From Excoecaria cochinchinensis (taxonomy: Eukaryota > Streptophyta > Magnoliopsida > Malpighiales > Euphorbiaceae): a stretch of 64,000 nt of DNA. Each line of letters opens with the position of its first letter. The stretch's first letter is position 1. Where the stretch lies: assembly GCA_947683425.1 (NCBI GenBank), contig CANTUQ010000119.1, positions 8,163,501 through 8,227,500 of the forward strand. Direction: 5' to 3'. A program made the translations under genes and the position numbers. Of this stretch, positions 20,895-30,904 are shown piece after piece. The notes beneath the pieces are model-generated. The model was given only the letters and a program-made list of their open reading frames with translations, ran no database searches and was not told the origin of the DNA.

Positions 20895-21282
20895 CTTAGC
20901 TTACATATGTATTTCTTTTGGTGCTACATTTCTTTTTAATGCAGAACTAGGAAATGACAAAAATAAAAAGAATAATATTCATTCTATTTCACGAAATTGT
21001 GTACATTTTCATATAATTTTAGCATACATGATCAGTTTTGGCATTTACTCAGCTGCTTACGCGTTGTTAATACATGAAACCAAATTTTAACAGCATCAAC
21101 TCCTGTTACCAATCGGCCCTCTCGGGTTTTCACGATCGGACATTTTCTCTCATGCCTTTAATTTTTGCACAGGATGCCTTTTTTTGGTTTTCACCCTGTC
21201 GAGGCGCCCAATTTCAGCACAGCCGCCTTTTTTCGGTTTTCGACCTGCAGGGCATTTTATTCTCTTCTTTTTATTTTGGTCT
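20895..21282. other. Spacer between convergent ORF ends
   Basis: The antisense extra ORF (plus strand) and integrase (minus strand) end facing each other here. AT-rich sequence; I see no gene or repeat. It may hold both polyadenylation sites. Confidence 0.6.
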
Positions 21283-23016
21283 TTAGCCATGGAACCTTTT
21301 GAGTCTGTCGATGTTTATCGGTTCTTTGAATTCATTCCCATCACTATCCGACAAGATTGCGGCTCCTTTGGACAGCAGCTTTTTAAGGATATACGGCCCT
21401 CCCCAGGTAGGTCTGAATTTCCCTCTAATATCTGGTATGCCTGGCCTTATCTGCTTGAACACCAAGTCCCCTTCCTTCAGCGGATGCTTTCTCACCTTCT
21501 TTCTGAAAGTCCTTGCCAATCTCTTATGGTAAATCTGGTTATGATAATAAGCCTTCAGCCTGCTCTCGTCTAATAAGTTCAAGTGTTGTAGCCTCTGCCG
21601 CGCCCATTCGGCCTCCGGAACTTGGGCTTCCATGACCACCCTCAGTGATTTGAGCTCTATCTCAACTGGCAATACTGCTTCCGTTCCGTATACTAGGAAA
21701 AATGGTGTAGCGCCTGTAGACGTCCTTACCGTTGTTTTATATCCCCACAGGGCGAAGGGTAACTTTTCAGCCCAGTCTTTGTAGGTTTGGACCATCTTGG
21801 ACAGGATCTTCTTCATATTCTTGTTCGCGGCCTCTACTGCTCCATTCGCTTGTGGTCGGTAGGGAGAGGATTTATGATGCTTGACACCATACTTCTCGAG
21901 AAGTTTTTTGGTTTCTCCCATGAACTGCACCCCATTATCAGACATTATGTGATGAGGGAGGCCATATCTGCAGATCAGATTCCTCTCTATGAACTTGGCC
22001 ATATCCCTTGCGTCAATCTTTTTGAAGGATTCCACCTCTACCCATTTGGTAAAATAGTCAATTGCGACTATGATGTACCTGTGCCCATTGGATGCCGTCG
22101 GGCGAATCTCTCCAATGATATCTATCCCCCAAGCAGTGAAAGGCCAAGGTGACGTCAGGTTATGTAGCTCTGATACTGGCAGGTGTCTCAAATCTGCGTA
22201 TTGTTGGCACAACTGGCATTGCTTAACATATTTCAAGCAGTCATTGTCTATCGTAAGCCAATAGAAGCCTTGTCTCATGATCTTCTTGGCTAAGGTCAAA
22301 CCGTTCATGTGGGCCCCACAGACACCTGCATGGGTTTCCTCCATCACTCTGCGGGCTTCTTTTTCATTCAAGCACCTGAGCTGAATCCCGTCTGACTGTA
22401 TTTTGTACAACACCCCCTCCAAGGATATGAACTGAGTAGATAGCTTTCGGATCATCCTCTGGTCTTTCTCAGTAGCTTCTTCTGGAAATTTATTGTTTTC
22501 CAAGTAATTCATGATATCGAAGTACCATAGTTTCCCATCTGCCACTTCTACTTCCATTATAGGCTTGATCTCAAAGCTGGGCTTCTCAAAACTCGAAATC
22601 AGTACTGGCTTCATAGCTACCCCCTCAGGGTTATCCCACATTGATACTAAGGTTGCCAACGCATCAGCTAGACGATTCTCATCTCTCGGCACGAAGTGGA
22701 AAGTGCAAGTCTCAAACTGCCCACATACCTCTTTCAAATATTCAACATAAGGTACCAGCCGTTCTTCTTTTACAGCCAATTCACCTCGGATCTGGTTAAT
22801 AACCAAGGATGAGTCACCAAAGACTTCTACATTCTTTTCCCCTAATGCAGCTAAAGCTTCCAACCCGAAAGTGCATGCTTCGTATTCGGCTTCATTATTG
22901 GTTGCTTTGTACCTCAGTTTCTTGGCTAGGGGGAGTTTCTCATTATCTGGGGTTGTCAAGACGATTCCAACTCCGGCCCCTCTGTTATTCACCGCCCGTC
23001 GAAGTGTAACTGCCAT
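21283..23016 (-). CDS. pol: Second RNase H plus integrase of the Tat element
   Basis: Intact 577-codon frame, the C-terminal part of pol. The first ~140 residues are an archaeal-type RNase H (GAGVGIVLTTP, NNEAEYEA, FGDSSLVINQIRGE, NRLADALA), the acquired second RNase H typical of the Tat lineage. Integrase follows: zinc-binding THAGVCGAHMNG with CQLC, and the DDE core with D in WGIDIIGEI, D in SDNGVQF and E in NGAVEAANK. The C-terminal domain (GDLVFKQIRP, GKFRPTWGGPYIL) ends in DRLKRFHG and stop. No chromodomain. The real N-terminus is upstream because this is part of a polyprotein; the Met at 23016 is only the first in the open stretch. Confidence 0.93.
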   Translation of the reverse strand: MAVTLRRAVNNRGAGVGIVLTTPDNEKLPLAKKLRYKATNNEAEYEACTFGLEALAALGEKNVEVFGDSSLVINQIRGELAVKEERLVPYVEYLKEVCGQFETCTFHFVPRDENRLADALATLVSMWDNPEGVAMKPVLISSFEKPSFEIKPIMEVEVADGKLWYFDIMNYLENNKFPEEATEKDQRMIRKLSTQFISLEGVLYKIQSDGIQLRCLNEKEARRVMEETHAGVCGAHMNGLTLAKKIMRQGFYWLTIDNDCLKYVKQCQLCQQYADLRHLPVSELHNLTSPWPFTAWGIDIIGEIRPTASNGHRYIIVAIDYFTKWVEVESFKKIDARDMAKFIERNLICRYGLPHHIMSDNGVQFMGETKKLLEKYGVKHHKSSPYRPQANGAVEAANKNMKKILSKMVQTYKDWAEKLPFALWGYKTTVRTSTGATPFFLVYGTEAVLPVEIELKSLRVVMEAQVPEAEWARQRLQHLNLLDESRLKAYYHNQIYHKRLARTFRKKVRKHPLKEGDLVFKQIRPGIPDIRGKFRPTWGGPYILKKLLSKGAAILSDSDGNEFKEPINIDRLKRFHG

Positions 23017-23689
23017 CCCTGGACAGAAATCGCGACTATGCTTTCATCAGGAAAGGTAAACTTGGGAGTGTCTCCTTGAATAGGATGCTGAGCAAGAAAT
23101 TCGGCTACGGCTCGCCCCTTAATAGTTTTGCGAGTGATGTATTGCACATCAAACTCCTATAACAAGAGCAGCCACCTCCCCATTTTACCAAGCAAAGATG
23201 GTGCTTCCTACAAATATCTTAAGGATTCTGCTTGGCCACTGCTTGAACTTTGTATGAGTGGAAGTAATGCCTCAATTTCTTTGATGCCCAAATCACCGCG
23301 AGGCAGATCTTCTCTACTTCGGCATATTTAATTTCATAAGCCATGAACTTCTTGCTGAGGTAATAAATTGTGAATTCCACCCCAAATTCATCCTCTTGAG
23401 CCATCATGGCGCCCACTGAACTGCCCTCTACTGCCAGATATAGGATAAGCGGCTTGATCGGCTGCGGTGGCCTTAGCACTGGCGGATTCAACAGGTATTC
23501 CCTGATGCTGTCAAAGGCTTTCTGGCAGTCTTCGTTCCAGACCACAGGTTGATTCTTTCAAAGCAGCTTAAAAACAGGCTCGCATATTGAAGTGAGCTTG
23601 GAGATAAATCGGCTGACATACTGCAGCTTGCCCAGGAAACTCCTTACATCCTTCTCTTTTTGCGGCATAGGCATCTCTCTGACATACTG
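23017..23689 (-). pseudogene. RT C-terminus and first RNase H of the Tat element
   Basis: The segment 23545-23219 encodes CQKAFDSIREYLLNPPVLRP, LYLAVEGSSVGAMMAQ, IYYLSKKFMAYEIKYAEVEK and LRHYFHSYKV: the thumb/connection and the gypsy-type RNase H, with the usual Asp of the first motif apparently lost. Frame changes separate it from the frame at 23016, and solo LTR D cuts it from the RT core at 23689. Confidence 0.8.
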
Positions 23690-24259
23690 TGTAACACCCC
23701 AAAACCACCCCAGTAGTTTGAGCCTGTCCGTGTCTGTATGTGTATATTTTGATGTGTGTGTTAAATTGATTTATTTATTTAAAGTGTGTGTATTAGTTGA
23801 GAAGAGGAAATAGGCTAGTGTAGGGTATGAGTGGATGTATGGGAATATAGGGTAATAAGAGTTAGCTTAATGTGTGTGATAGTGTATGGGAGTAGGGTGT
23901 ATTATGGGCAAGTGTCTTTTGGAGAGGAGGACATGTGGCAAGGGGATAAGTGGGCATTTATGAGGTTGGTGAGAGAGAGAGAAATCAGCTTTGTCCCTTT
24001 GTTTCCCGTTCACCCTCTCTTCCTCACGCCCTTCTTCTTTTCTTTGCGTTTCTTCTTCGTTCTTCTTCTTCTTTGCCTGATCTTGCTCCCTCTACTCTCC
24101 TTTGAGTGATTAAGGTTGGTTAGCTTGTTGATTGGGAAGTTTCAAGGTGAGTTGGGGTTTTAGATTTCTACTTCTTCCTCTTCTCTAGGTTTTGTTTATA
24201 TGTATGTGTTTGTGGGTTGCCTTCGAATTGATCCTAGTTATTATGGATTTGTGGTTCAG

Positions 24260-24321
24260 AGGAGGCTCCTAGACCTGATAAAGGAAAAGGAATCGCAAGC
24301 GGAAGCGGAGCTCGCGATTAG
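24260..24321 (+). CDS. LTR mini-exon, basic C-terminal tail (copy D)
   Basis: Acceptor GGTTCAG; two bases, then 19 codons EAPRPDKGKGIASGSGARD with one more Glu before, and TAG, the same length as copies A and F despite clear sequence divergence. The intron upstream is 113 bp. Exon 1 is open only from a TGA 14 codons upstream and has no ATG in frame. Confidence 0.45.
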
Positions 24322-24735
24322 GAGCTAAGGAGAGAAGGTTTGGGAATTGTTCATATTTTTGTGTATTTTGTGATTTGAGTTTGATAAATGTGTTTATGCT
24401 TTGATTGGGATTATGAGTTGAGTGGTTATAACTTAAATTGAAATTAAAGTGATATGTGATGTAAAAGAGTGAATATTGTTGAAGGAATTGAGGGAAATTA
24501 TGTGAATAGTTGTAAGTGATGTTAAAATTGCTGTTTTGGAGATTCTTAGAATTAGATATGTAATTGACTTGATTTAATTGAGATAAAGGATGATGAAGTT
24601 GGGTTTTTATTTATGTTATGAGTTCTGAATGCTTGATTTGCTGAATTTTGAGTTTTGGAATCAATTTTGGAAGTTTGGATGTGAAATTTGTGTGAAATCT
24701 GCAGAATTTGGGCGTAAGGGTTGAAAAACCCGTGT

Positions 24736-25048
24736 CTGTCGCGATCGCGACACTGTCGCGAGCGCGACAGAATGCGGGGGTTTCAATCCTCGCGCCGGCG
24801 CGAGAGATGTCGCGCCGAAGAATTCGAGGGAGCTCTCTGTCGCGAGCGCGACAACCATCGCGAGCGCGACAGAGTGCTCGAGCGCCAAGCTTGTGTGAGG
24901 TTCTCTTATGTCGCGAGCGCGACAAGTCTTGCGAGCGCGACAGAAGAGCCATTCCCCCGTCCTCTCGCGACCACGAGATCGCGAGACGAGGCGGGGAAGT
25001 GTAGCTTGGCTTCTGTCGCGAGCGCGACAGTCGTCGCGAGCGCGACAG
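24736..25048. repeat. Palindrome cluster, GTCGCGAGCGCGAC type (LTR D)
   Basis: Nearly perfect units CTGTCGCGAGCGCGACAG and variants (GTCGCGATCGCGACA, CGCGCCGGCGCG), eight or more in 310 bp, very CpG-rich against an AT-rich surround. They are cleaner than in LTR A, consistent with a younger insertion or with low CpG loss. Confidence 0.9.
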
Positions 25049-25181
25049 ACGTGACTTCCAAACTTGATTTCTTTTCCTTTTTGCTTAATGACTTAATTTC
25101 TTTTGCATGCAGTTTTCATTAAAGCTTTGACTATCTATTTACATGAATTATATGTATGAAAATGTGATAGTATTTTGCATA

Positions 25182-25453
25182 ACCTGCTAATGTCGGATAA
25201 GTGGATAATTAGGCATGCCTAATAGAGTTATGTGCCGCTGCAGCTATGTGTACGATTTGGACCCTGATCAGGTCCCCCGATTGGATCCTCGCGATCCTTC
25301 TGTCGAATCTTCCTTAAGATTCTATGTGTAACCACTTGGAATAAAATAAAAAGAATGTTTGATACCTTTGGGTATCTATGTGTTTATCATATAGAACCGA
25401 TACTCTCAAGTATCTATGTGTACTCGTTATCCACTCATTATGATTAAGCAGGT
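25182..25453 (+). other. Candidate structured RNA domain of LTR D
   Basis: Closing arms ACCTGCT (25182) and AGCAGGT (25447); second arms AGTGGATAA (25200) and TTATCCACT (25427). Inside: TTAGGCATGCCTAA (25209-25222), GGACCCTGATCAGGTCC (25259-25275), GGATCCTCGCGATCC (25283-25297), GATACCTTTGGGTATC (25361-25376), GATACTCTCAAGTATC (25399-25414). Compared with LTR A the third and fourth hairpins differ on both sides of the stem, keeping the pairing. Confidence 0.65.
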
Positions 25454-25568
25454 GTTATTGAGTGCCTTTGTGCAAGAATTCTGAATGGGAATGCAATTAA
25501 ATGAATTGGATATGTATGATGATATATCTATGTATATATAAATGTATTGTTTTCATGTGTTTTCTGTT

Positions 25569-25628
25569 ACCGTCACTGTGAGTGGCGGTCATGCATTGTG
25601 TGTTTCCCCACTAAGCGATTTCGCTTAG
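25569..25628 (+). other. Two conserved hairpins near the LTR D end
   Basis: ACCGTCACT-GTG-AGTGGCGGT (25569-25589) and CTAAGCGATTTCGCTTAG (25611-25628). The first keeps the GTG loop of LTR A with an altered but paired stem. Confidence 0.7.
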
Positions 25629-26046
25629 CACGGGTGTTTATCCGTGCAGGTGTGGAAGGTTTTGGTACGCATGTTCTGGGCGTGTCGCATCGGGAAGGCC
25701 AACGCAACTAGAGATGGGATGTTTTATAGTATAGGCTTTTCCTTCTTTTGTAATAGTATAATGTTTTGTTAGCCCTTTTGAACTACGTATGTTGGGCTTT
25801 TGTAAATTGGTTCTTTTTGTAATCTGATGTATCATGTAAAGGACTATTTCTGTATATTAATAAAAGTGTTCCTATGGTTCTGTATCCCTCTTCTTTATTT
25901 TAAAGTTTTTATTTACGCTGGATATAGTATTCTGTATGTGATGTTTGTATGTTTGTACTAGTGGGGTGTGACACTCCTATCTATCTTGGGTCCTTCTATC
26001 TCTAATCACAAGTAGAAGTATCCATGTTATAGGTTGGGGTGTGACA

Positions 26047-26985
26047 TACTGCAGCCTTCACCTTGTCCGGGTCAATTTCTATTCCCCTCTGGCTGACGAC
26101 ATGTCCTAATAGTTTTCCTGAAGTCACTCCGAAAATGCACTTCTTGGGGTTAAGTCGTAGATTATACTTGTCAATCCTGGTGAAGAACTTTTCTAGAGCT
26201 TCAAAGTGCCCCTCTCGGGTGGCTGACTTGACCATCATGTCATCGACATACACTTCTACTTCTTTATGGATCAGGTCACTTAAGATCTTGGTCGCCATCC
26301 TCTGGTATGTGGCCCCTGCATTCTTCAGGCCAAAAGGCATGACTCGGTAGGCGTAGGTCCCCCATTCTGTGATGAAAGCGGTCTTAACCCAGTCAGCTAT
26401 TTTTTTCAGGATCTGGTTGAAGCCCACATAACCATCTCCAAAGCTATACATCGTGCAATTGGTGGCACTGTCTATCAACACATCGATGTGGGGTAGTGGA
26501 AAATCATCTTTAGGGCAGGCCTTGTTCAGATCTCGATAATCCACACACACCCTGACCTTTCCGTTCTTCTTCGCTATAGGGAACACATTTGCTAACCATG
26601 TAGGATACTGCACTTCAACAAGGAACTTGGCTTTAATTTGCTATCGAATTTCCTCCTTGACCTTGTCAGCCCATTCTGGCCTGAGCCTTCTCAACTTCTA
26701 TTTTACAGGCTTATAGTCCGGATAAGTCGGGATAGCATGTTCTGCCACGTCTCGGTCAATTCCTGGCATGTCCTCATAGGTCCAGGCAAAGACTTTTTCA
26801 TGTTTTCTTATTATTCTCTCAAAATTTTTTCTCTCCTCAGGAGTTATATTTGATGCTATTAGAATTTCTCTCAGATTTTCCGAGGTTCCAAGATTAAAAG
26901 GCGTTGTATCAGTGGAATCAATGTCAAAAATTGATGGAATATGATCATGTTCATGCATGTTGAAATCATTAGAAACATCGCACAA
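26047..26985 (-). pseudogene. Reverse transcriptase core of the Tat element
   Basis: RT fingers and palm: YPTWLANVFPIAKKNGKVRV, CVDYRDLNKACPKDDFPLPH, YSFGDGYVGFNQI, GTYAYRVMPFGLKNAGATYQ and the catalytic EVYVDDMMVKS, with both aspartates kept. The D of the usual FMDG motif is kept as FGDG. Nonsense codons at about 26698 and 26641 interrupt the N-terminal portion (the FAWTYEDMPGID segment lies upstream at about 26790). The gene is cut after GIEIDPDKVKA by solo LTR D. Confidence 0.9.
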
Positions 26986-27065
26986 GCAAGAGAAATCATT
27001 TGCCTTATTAATAATATTATAATTGTCATTTACATCATAAAAAAGTTATGGAATAAAAAGACAGC

Positions 27066-27671
27066 CTAAGCCAGAGTCTTCTTCTGCCACTCCGGAGTTG
27101 ATGTTGTTGCAGCTTGTTCATTGGCTTCCTGATTCAGCAGAGGCCCCTCAGGTATGTCTGAGGAAATCTTCAAATCCCCTATTTTCTCCTCTAATTCTAC
27201 TATCTTCTCTTTCCTTTTCAGCCTGGCAGCTATCATCTTCTCGGTAATGACCTCTTCAGGCTCGCATCTGTCCCAAGTGATGCCATGAGTCATGACCTCC
27301 TCATCCCAGAAGTTCTCAGCGGTCTTGATAAACCCGACACGCCAGTCAAATACATCATTATAGATCTCAAACCCAGGGACAATCCTCCCCTTCACCCATT
27401 GCAGCTCATTTTCGCCAGTTTAAGCACAAACTGAGGATGCTGGTATGAAGCTTTCTAAAATGTGAGGGATCTTATCCGCCGCCTTCTTCTTTCCGAAGCC
27501 GCCTCTGTACCCCAGACCTTTCCGGTTCTTCTGACCTCGAGTGGTGATCGCAGTTTGCAATCCTTGAGAGTTTCTGCCCAAACTAGCCCCAGGGAGATAG
27601 TGCATCTTCTTTATAATATTAACCACAGCTGGGTTATCCACTGACCCGTGCTCTTCTCTTATCATGGACAC
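27066..27671 (-). pseudogene. Linker between protease and RT, G-patch-like
   Basis: The 5' half (27671-27420) has a glycine-rich G-patch-like pattern (KKMHYLPGASLGRNSQG, KGLGYRGG), as often found after the protease of Tat elements. The 3' half (27395-27066) is an acidic, charged segment (DRCEPEEVITEKMIAARLKR) in the same frame after a TAA at about 27420. The frame differs from protease upstream and from RT downstream, so at least two indels occurred. Bases 26986-27065 are AT-rich filler. Confidence 0.65.
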
Positions 27672-28843
27672 GTGGAAGCCACTAATGGCTGATTAACTAT
27701 TTCAAGTGCTGAGACCTGGTTCTCCCTGGCTGCCTTGATAGTCACCACCTCCCCTTCATGTGGGAACTTTATCATTTGATGCAGTGTGGATGGAACTCCT
27801 CCTAATTTGTTAAACCAGGGTCTCCCGAGCAGAGCTGAGAAGTTAGCAGGGATGGGTAGAACTACAAATTCTACCTCCACTTCAATGGGTCCTATCTTGA
27901 TCAAGGTCTTAAAGGTTCTCGAGGCTTGCCTCCTTGAATTATCATAGGCTGTGATAGTGAGATCTGATCCACTGAGCATATCCTCATTTAAACTAAAAGC
28001 TTGCAGAGCTATCAAAGGGCATACATTGATAGAAGACCCATCATCCACTATAACGCAAGCAGTGTGCTTATCGTTAATCTGTGCTTTGATGTACAGGGGT
28101 CGGTTATGATTGCGGCCTTCGACCGGTAGGTCGGCATCAGAAAAGACCAATCTCTCCTCGGATCCTCCCTTAACTAAGCCCAAAAGCTCTGATGAGGAAA
28201 TCGTGGTGGCGACCGTGGCCTCAACCAAAGCCTCTACTACCTTCTGCCTATGAGAGGGGGACTGTCTCAAAAGATCCCAAATGGATATTTGAGCTGCAGT
28301 CTTCTTCAACTGTCTGACAATCTGATTCTCCTCTGGCTCTTTTTCTGCTGGCGTCTGCGCTGGCTCAGGTAGCCTCGTAATCTCAGGGACCACTCTTCCA
28401 CTCCTCATTATAGCCCCTATCTCTTCTTCGCCTCCATTGGACCCCCACAAATTAAGGTTCATCTCTCCCTCCTCCTCGGCTTCTCCACCGCTCTCACTGC
28501 TAGACCAGCAATCGAGGGTCGCCACGACTGCTTCCTCCTCTCTATCCTCAGAACAATCAGCAGCAAAATTCTTGCTCCCATATAGATCTTGTAGCACGTA
28601 CCACTCTGGCAAGCTAGATCCGATTATAAACACGGGCGGTGGTACGGCATTATAACCGGGCTTCTTCTCAGTTTCCCTCTTCTCAAGGTCAGAAATTTGC
28701 TTACTATCAATTAAGTCTTGGATAGAGTGCCGCAGCACTTTGCACTTATCTGTGATATGGCCTGAGTGTTGGTGAAATGCACAGAATTCATTGTCTTTGT
28801 GCCCAGGCTTCCCCTGCATCATAGCAGGTCTAGGAGCTAAGGG
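27662..28843 (-). pseudogene. Nucleocapsid spacer and protease of the Tat element
   Basis: The same frame as gag, separated from it by TAA at 28844-28846. It opens with a Cys/His segment FCAFHQHSGHITDKCKVLRH, then a long acidic spacer. The aspartic protease has the active site VIVDDGSSINVCP (the Asp-Asn/Asp-Gly-Ser form usual for Tat) and ALLGRPWFNKLGGVPSTLHQ. The frame ends at 27662. Confidence 0.82.
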
Positions 28844-29986
28844 CTATAATTTCCCTTCCTTCATTAACCTTCTCAAGACCCAAGATAATGGTCTCCCCAA
28901 GTTCGAGAACTTCCTCTGGGTGGTTACCTCAGTAGCAGACACCTCACATGTTCTTCTGGTGCTACCACTGGGACCCGCCGGCCTACTGGTTCCTTGACCG
29001 GGGTTAGCCCTTTTGTCAAAGTTATCATTATTAGCTTTTCGAGCCAAGAACTCTCCCTCTGCTTCGATGGCTATATCCTTGAGAGACTCCCAGTCCTTCA
29101 ACCCCTTCATCTTCAACCCATCTTTCAAGTACGGGCTTGCGTTCTTGATAAATAAATGAATCTGGTCCTGGGTGTTCGGCTTTCTCCGAATCTCCATTAC
29201 TCGGTTCCGCAATCGGGTGAGATAATCATGGAAAGATTCTCCGGCCTTCTGCTGGAGCAGTTCAAGATCTTTTAGAGTCACCTCCATTCTGGTGTTACAG
29301 TCATACTGCCTCAAAAACTCCTCAGTGAGCAGGTCCCAATCTTCTTTAGTGCGATGGTCGAGACCATGATACCAGTCGATGGCATGAGCGGTCAGACTCA
29401 GACAAAAGTATTCTACTTTCTGCTTCTTAGACAACGTGGTCCCCTTCATGACCAGAGAATATTGTTTCACATGAGCGGTCGGGTCAGAAGTACCATCAAA
29501 TTTCGGCACGTCTGGCATCTTAAAGTTGTAAGGAATCGGGTCCTCTCCCTCCAATTCCTTATCCTCTGGGTTCATCCCCTGACCCCGGCTCAGCATACGG
29601 GCCATAGCTTCGAACCTCTCTTCCATCTTCTTTAAAATGAAGTCATCAGTCTGAGGTGCCTTCCCCCTCTCTGATGCAATGCTCATCCTATCATCTTCGA
29701 TATCTCTATCATCATCAATCCTCAGTACAGGCCTTCTTCTCTGCTCTCCCGAGGCTACTGACCTAAACTCTACTGGCGGCGGCCTAATAGGCTATTCTCA
29801 TCTTTCAGCCCTTTCTTCCTCTGGCTCATTCTGTCTCACGGGAGGAGGAGGATTCTGTGGAGCATTCTGCTGTGCCAGGGCGGTCAACATATTCATCATT
29901 CTGCCCACGAATTCCACAAATCGCCGGCCCACTTCTTCCGCGATCATGGCCCTGGTGGCGTCATCCCCTCTAGGCGAGTTTGCCAT
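28844..29986 (-). pseudogene. gag: gag of the Tat element (broken)
   Basis: Start MANSPRGDD at 29986; the related element at 49274 starts with the same MANSPR, which supports it. A stop at 29798-29800 breaks the N-terminal part and a TAA at 28844 cuts before the Cys/His segment, both in frame. The core is MPDVPKFDGTSDPTAHVKQY, YFCLSLTAHAIDWYHGL, EEFLRQYDCNTRMEVTLKDL and DYLTRLRNRV, the retrotransposon gag fold. The protein would form the particle. Confidence 0.88.
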
Positions 29987-30884
29987 CTGAGATACAGTAC
30001 TGCTGATTCCTGGTAAAATTTTTAGCAGGCCTTCTCTATCTGACAGCTCGGAAGCAGGAACTCGGATCAGTCGTCCGGTAGGTGATCTAGTCCACCTGGG
30101 CAGATCTACGATGGCTGCATGGACAAGGCGTTAGATATGATGCATGAAATGCAGGTGTAATGCATGGTCATGATATGCGACATTCACAGAGCACAAGCAA
30201 GCAAGTAGGTCCTTCCACCCTTATTTCTCCCACACACGTGGTCGTGCAGTCTCTGTCCTAGGTGGGATTAGCCCAAGGCTCAACGAGGGACCCAATGGAC
30301 ACGCATGGTGCACGGCAAACACCCGGCAGCATGACACTCCTATGCTAATGTACAAGCGGATGGATAATGATCGTCACTTATTTGGACGTTCCATAAATTT
30401 CGACATGGCCCCACCGGGGCATGATAGCCTTTGGCTAGGTTACCAAGCGAGGCATCTGGACTCACCTAATACATGAGGATCCGTACAGCAAGCATGGAAT
30501 TAGGGTTCATTTCACCTGTGGAAAGTAGCTACAGCCATTACATGAGCTTTGGACATGGGAGATGTTTCTTTAAGGCTACCCAAGCATGATCCCTGTCGAC
30601 AGGTCTAGCTCATCACGAGCATAGCGACCGATCGGGTCATCATTTTGATATACCATTGAGGTACGTGGCTTGGGCTGGTGATTATCCTTAACACTTCCCC
30701 AAATTGAGTGAAAATGGGGTCGTGCTTCAGGAACGCACCGGAGCTAAAAGAGGGACCAAACTAGCATATTCTAAGGCTCTAATGATATACGAATGCAATT
30801 TTGAGAGAAAGCGAATTTATGAATTAAATTTTAATCATAAATGTTAAGCGAGGTATTTTCAAATCGAAATCTTGAACCATAAAT
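29987..30884 (-). other. Untranslated leader of the Tat element
   Basis: About 0.9 kb between primer site and gag with no long frame. It is recognisably related to the leader of the gag-only element at 48195-49273 (shared GGGTTCCCTGTT/CCTAGGTGGG-type blocks), so both leaders derive from a common family. Confidence 0.7.
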
Positions 30885-30904
30885 GTCCCCAGTGGAGTCA
30901 CCAC
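30885..30904 (-). other. Primer-binding site of the Tat element
   Basis: On the minus strand the LTR end GCGTCACA is followed by GTGGTGACTCCACTGGGGAC. TGGCGACTCCACTGGGGAC-like sites are common after Tat-lineage LTRs; I believe they match an arginine tRNA, but could not check. Confidence 0.7.

Larger units (their letters stand above)
23690..26046 (+). mobile_element. Solo LTR D (Tekay-type), inside the Tat pol gene
   Basis: TGTAACACCCC at 23690 to GGGGTGTGACA at 26046 (2357 bp), flanked by exact duplication TACTG (23685-23689, 26047-26051) within RT. It has intron 24147-24259 (113 bp, GTGAGT), mini-exon 24260-24321, palindrome cluster 24736-25048, hairpin domain 25182-25453, hairpins 25569-25628 and AATAAA near 25859. 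A second GGGGTGTGACA at 25963-25973 shows that the last ~73 bp extend past an inner copy of the terminus. It is younger than the Tat element. Confidence 0.93.

Noticed and set aside
23128..23331. Plus-strand frames across the Tat pol region (also 21184-21573, 21787-22152, 26063-26350, 28437-28655, 29354-29635)
   Set aside because: Shadows of the minus-strand gag-pol genes.
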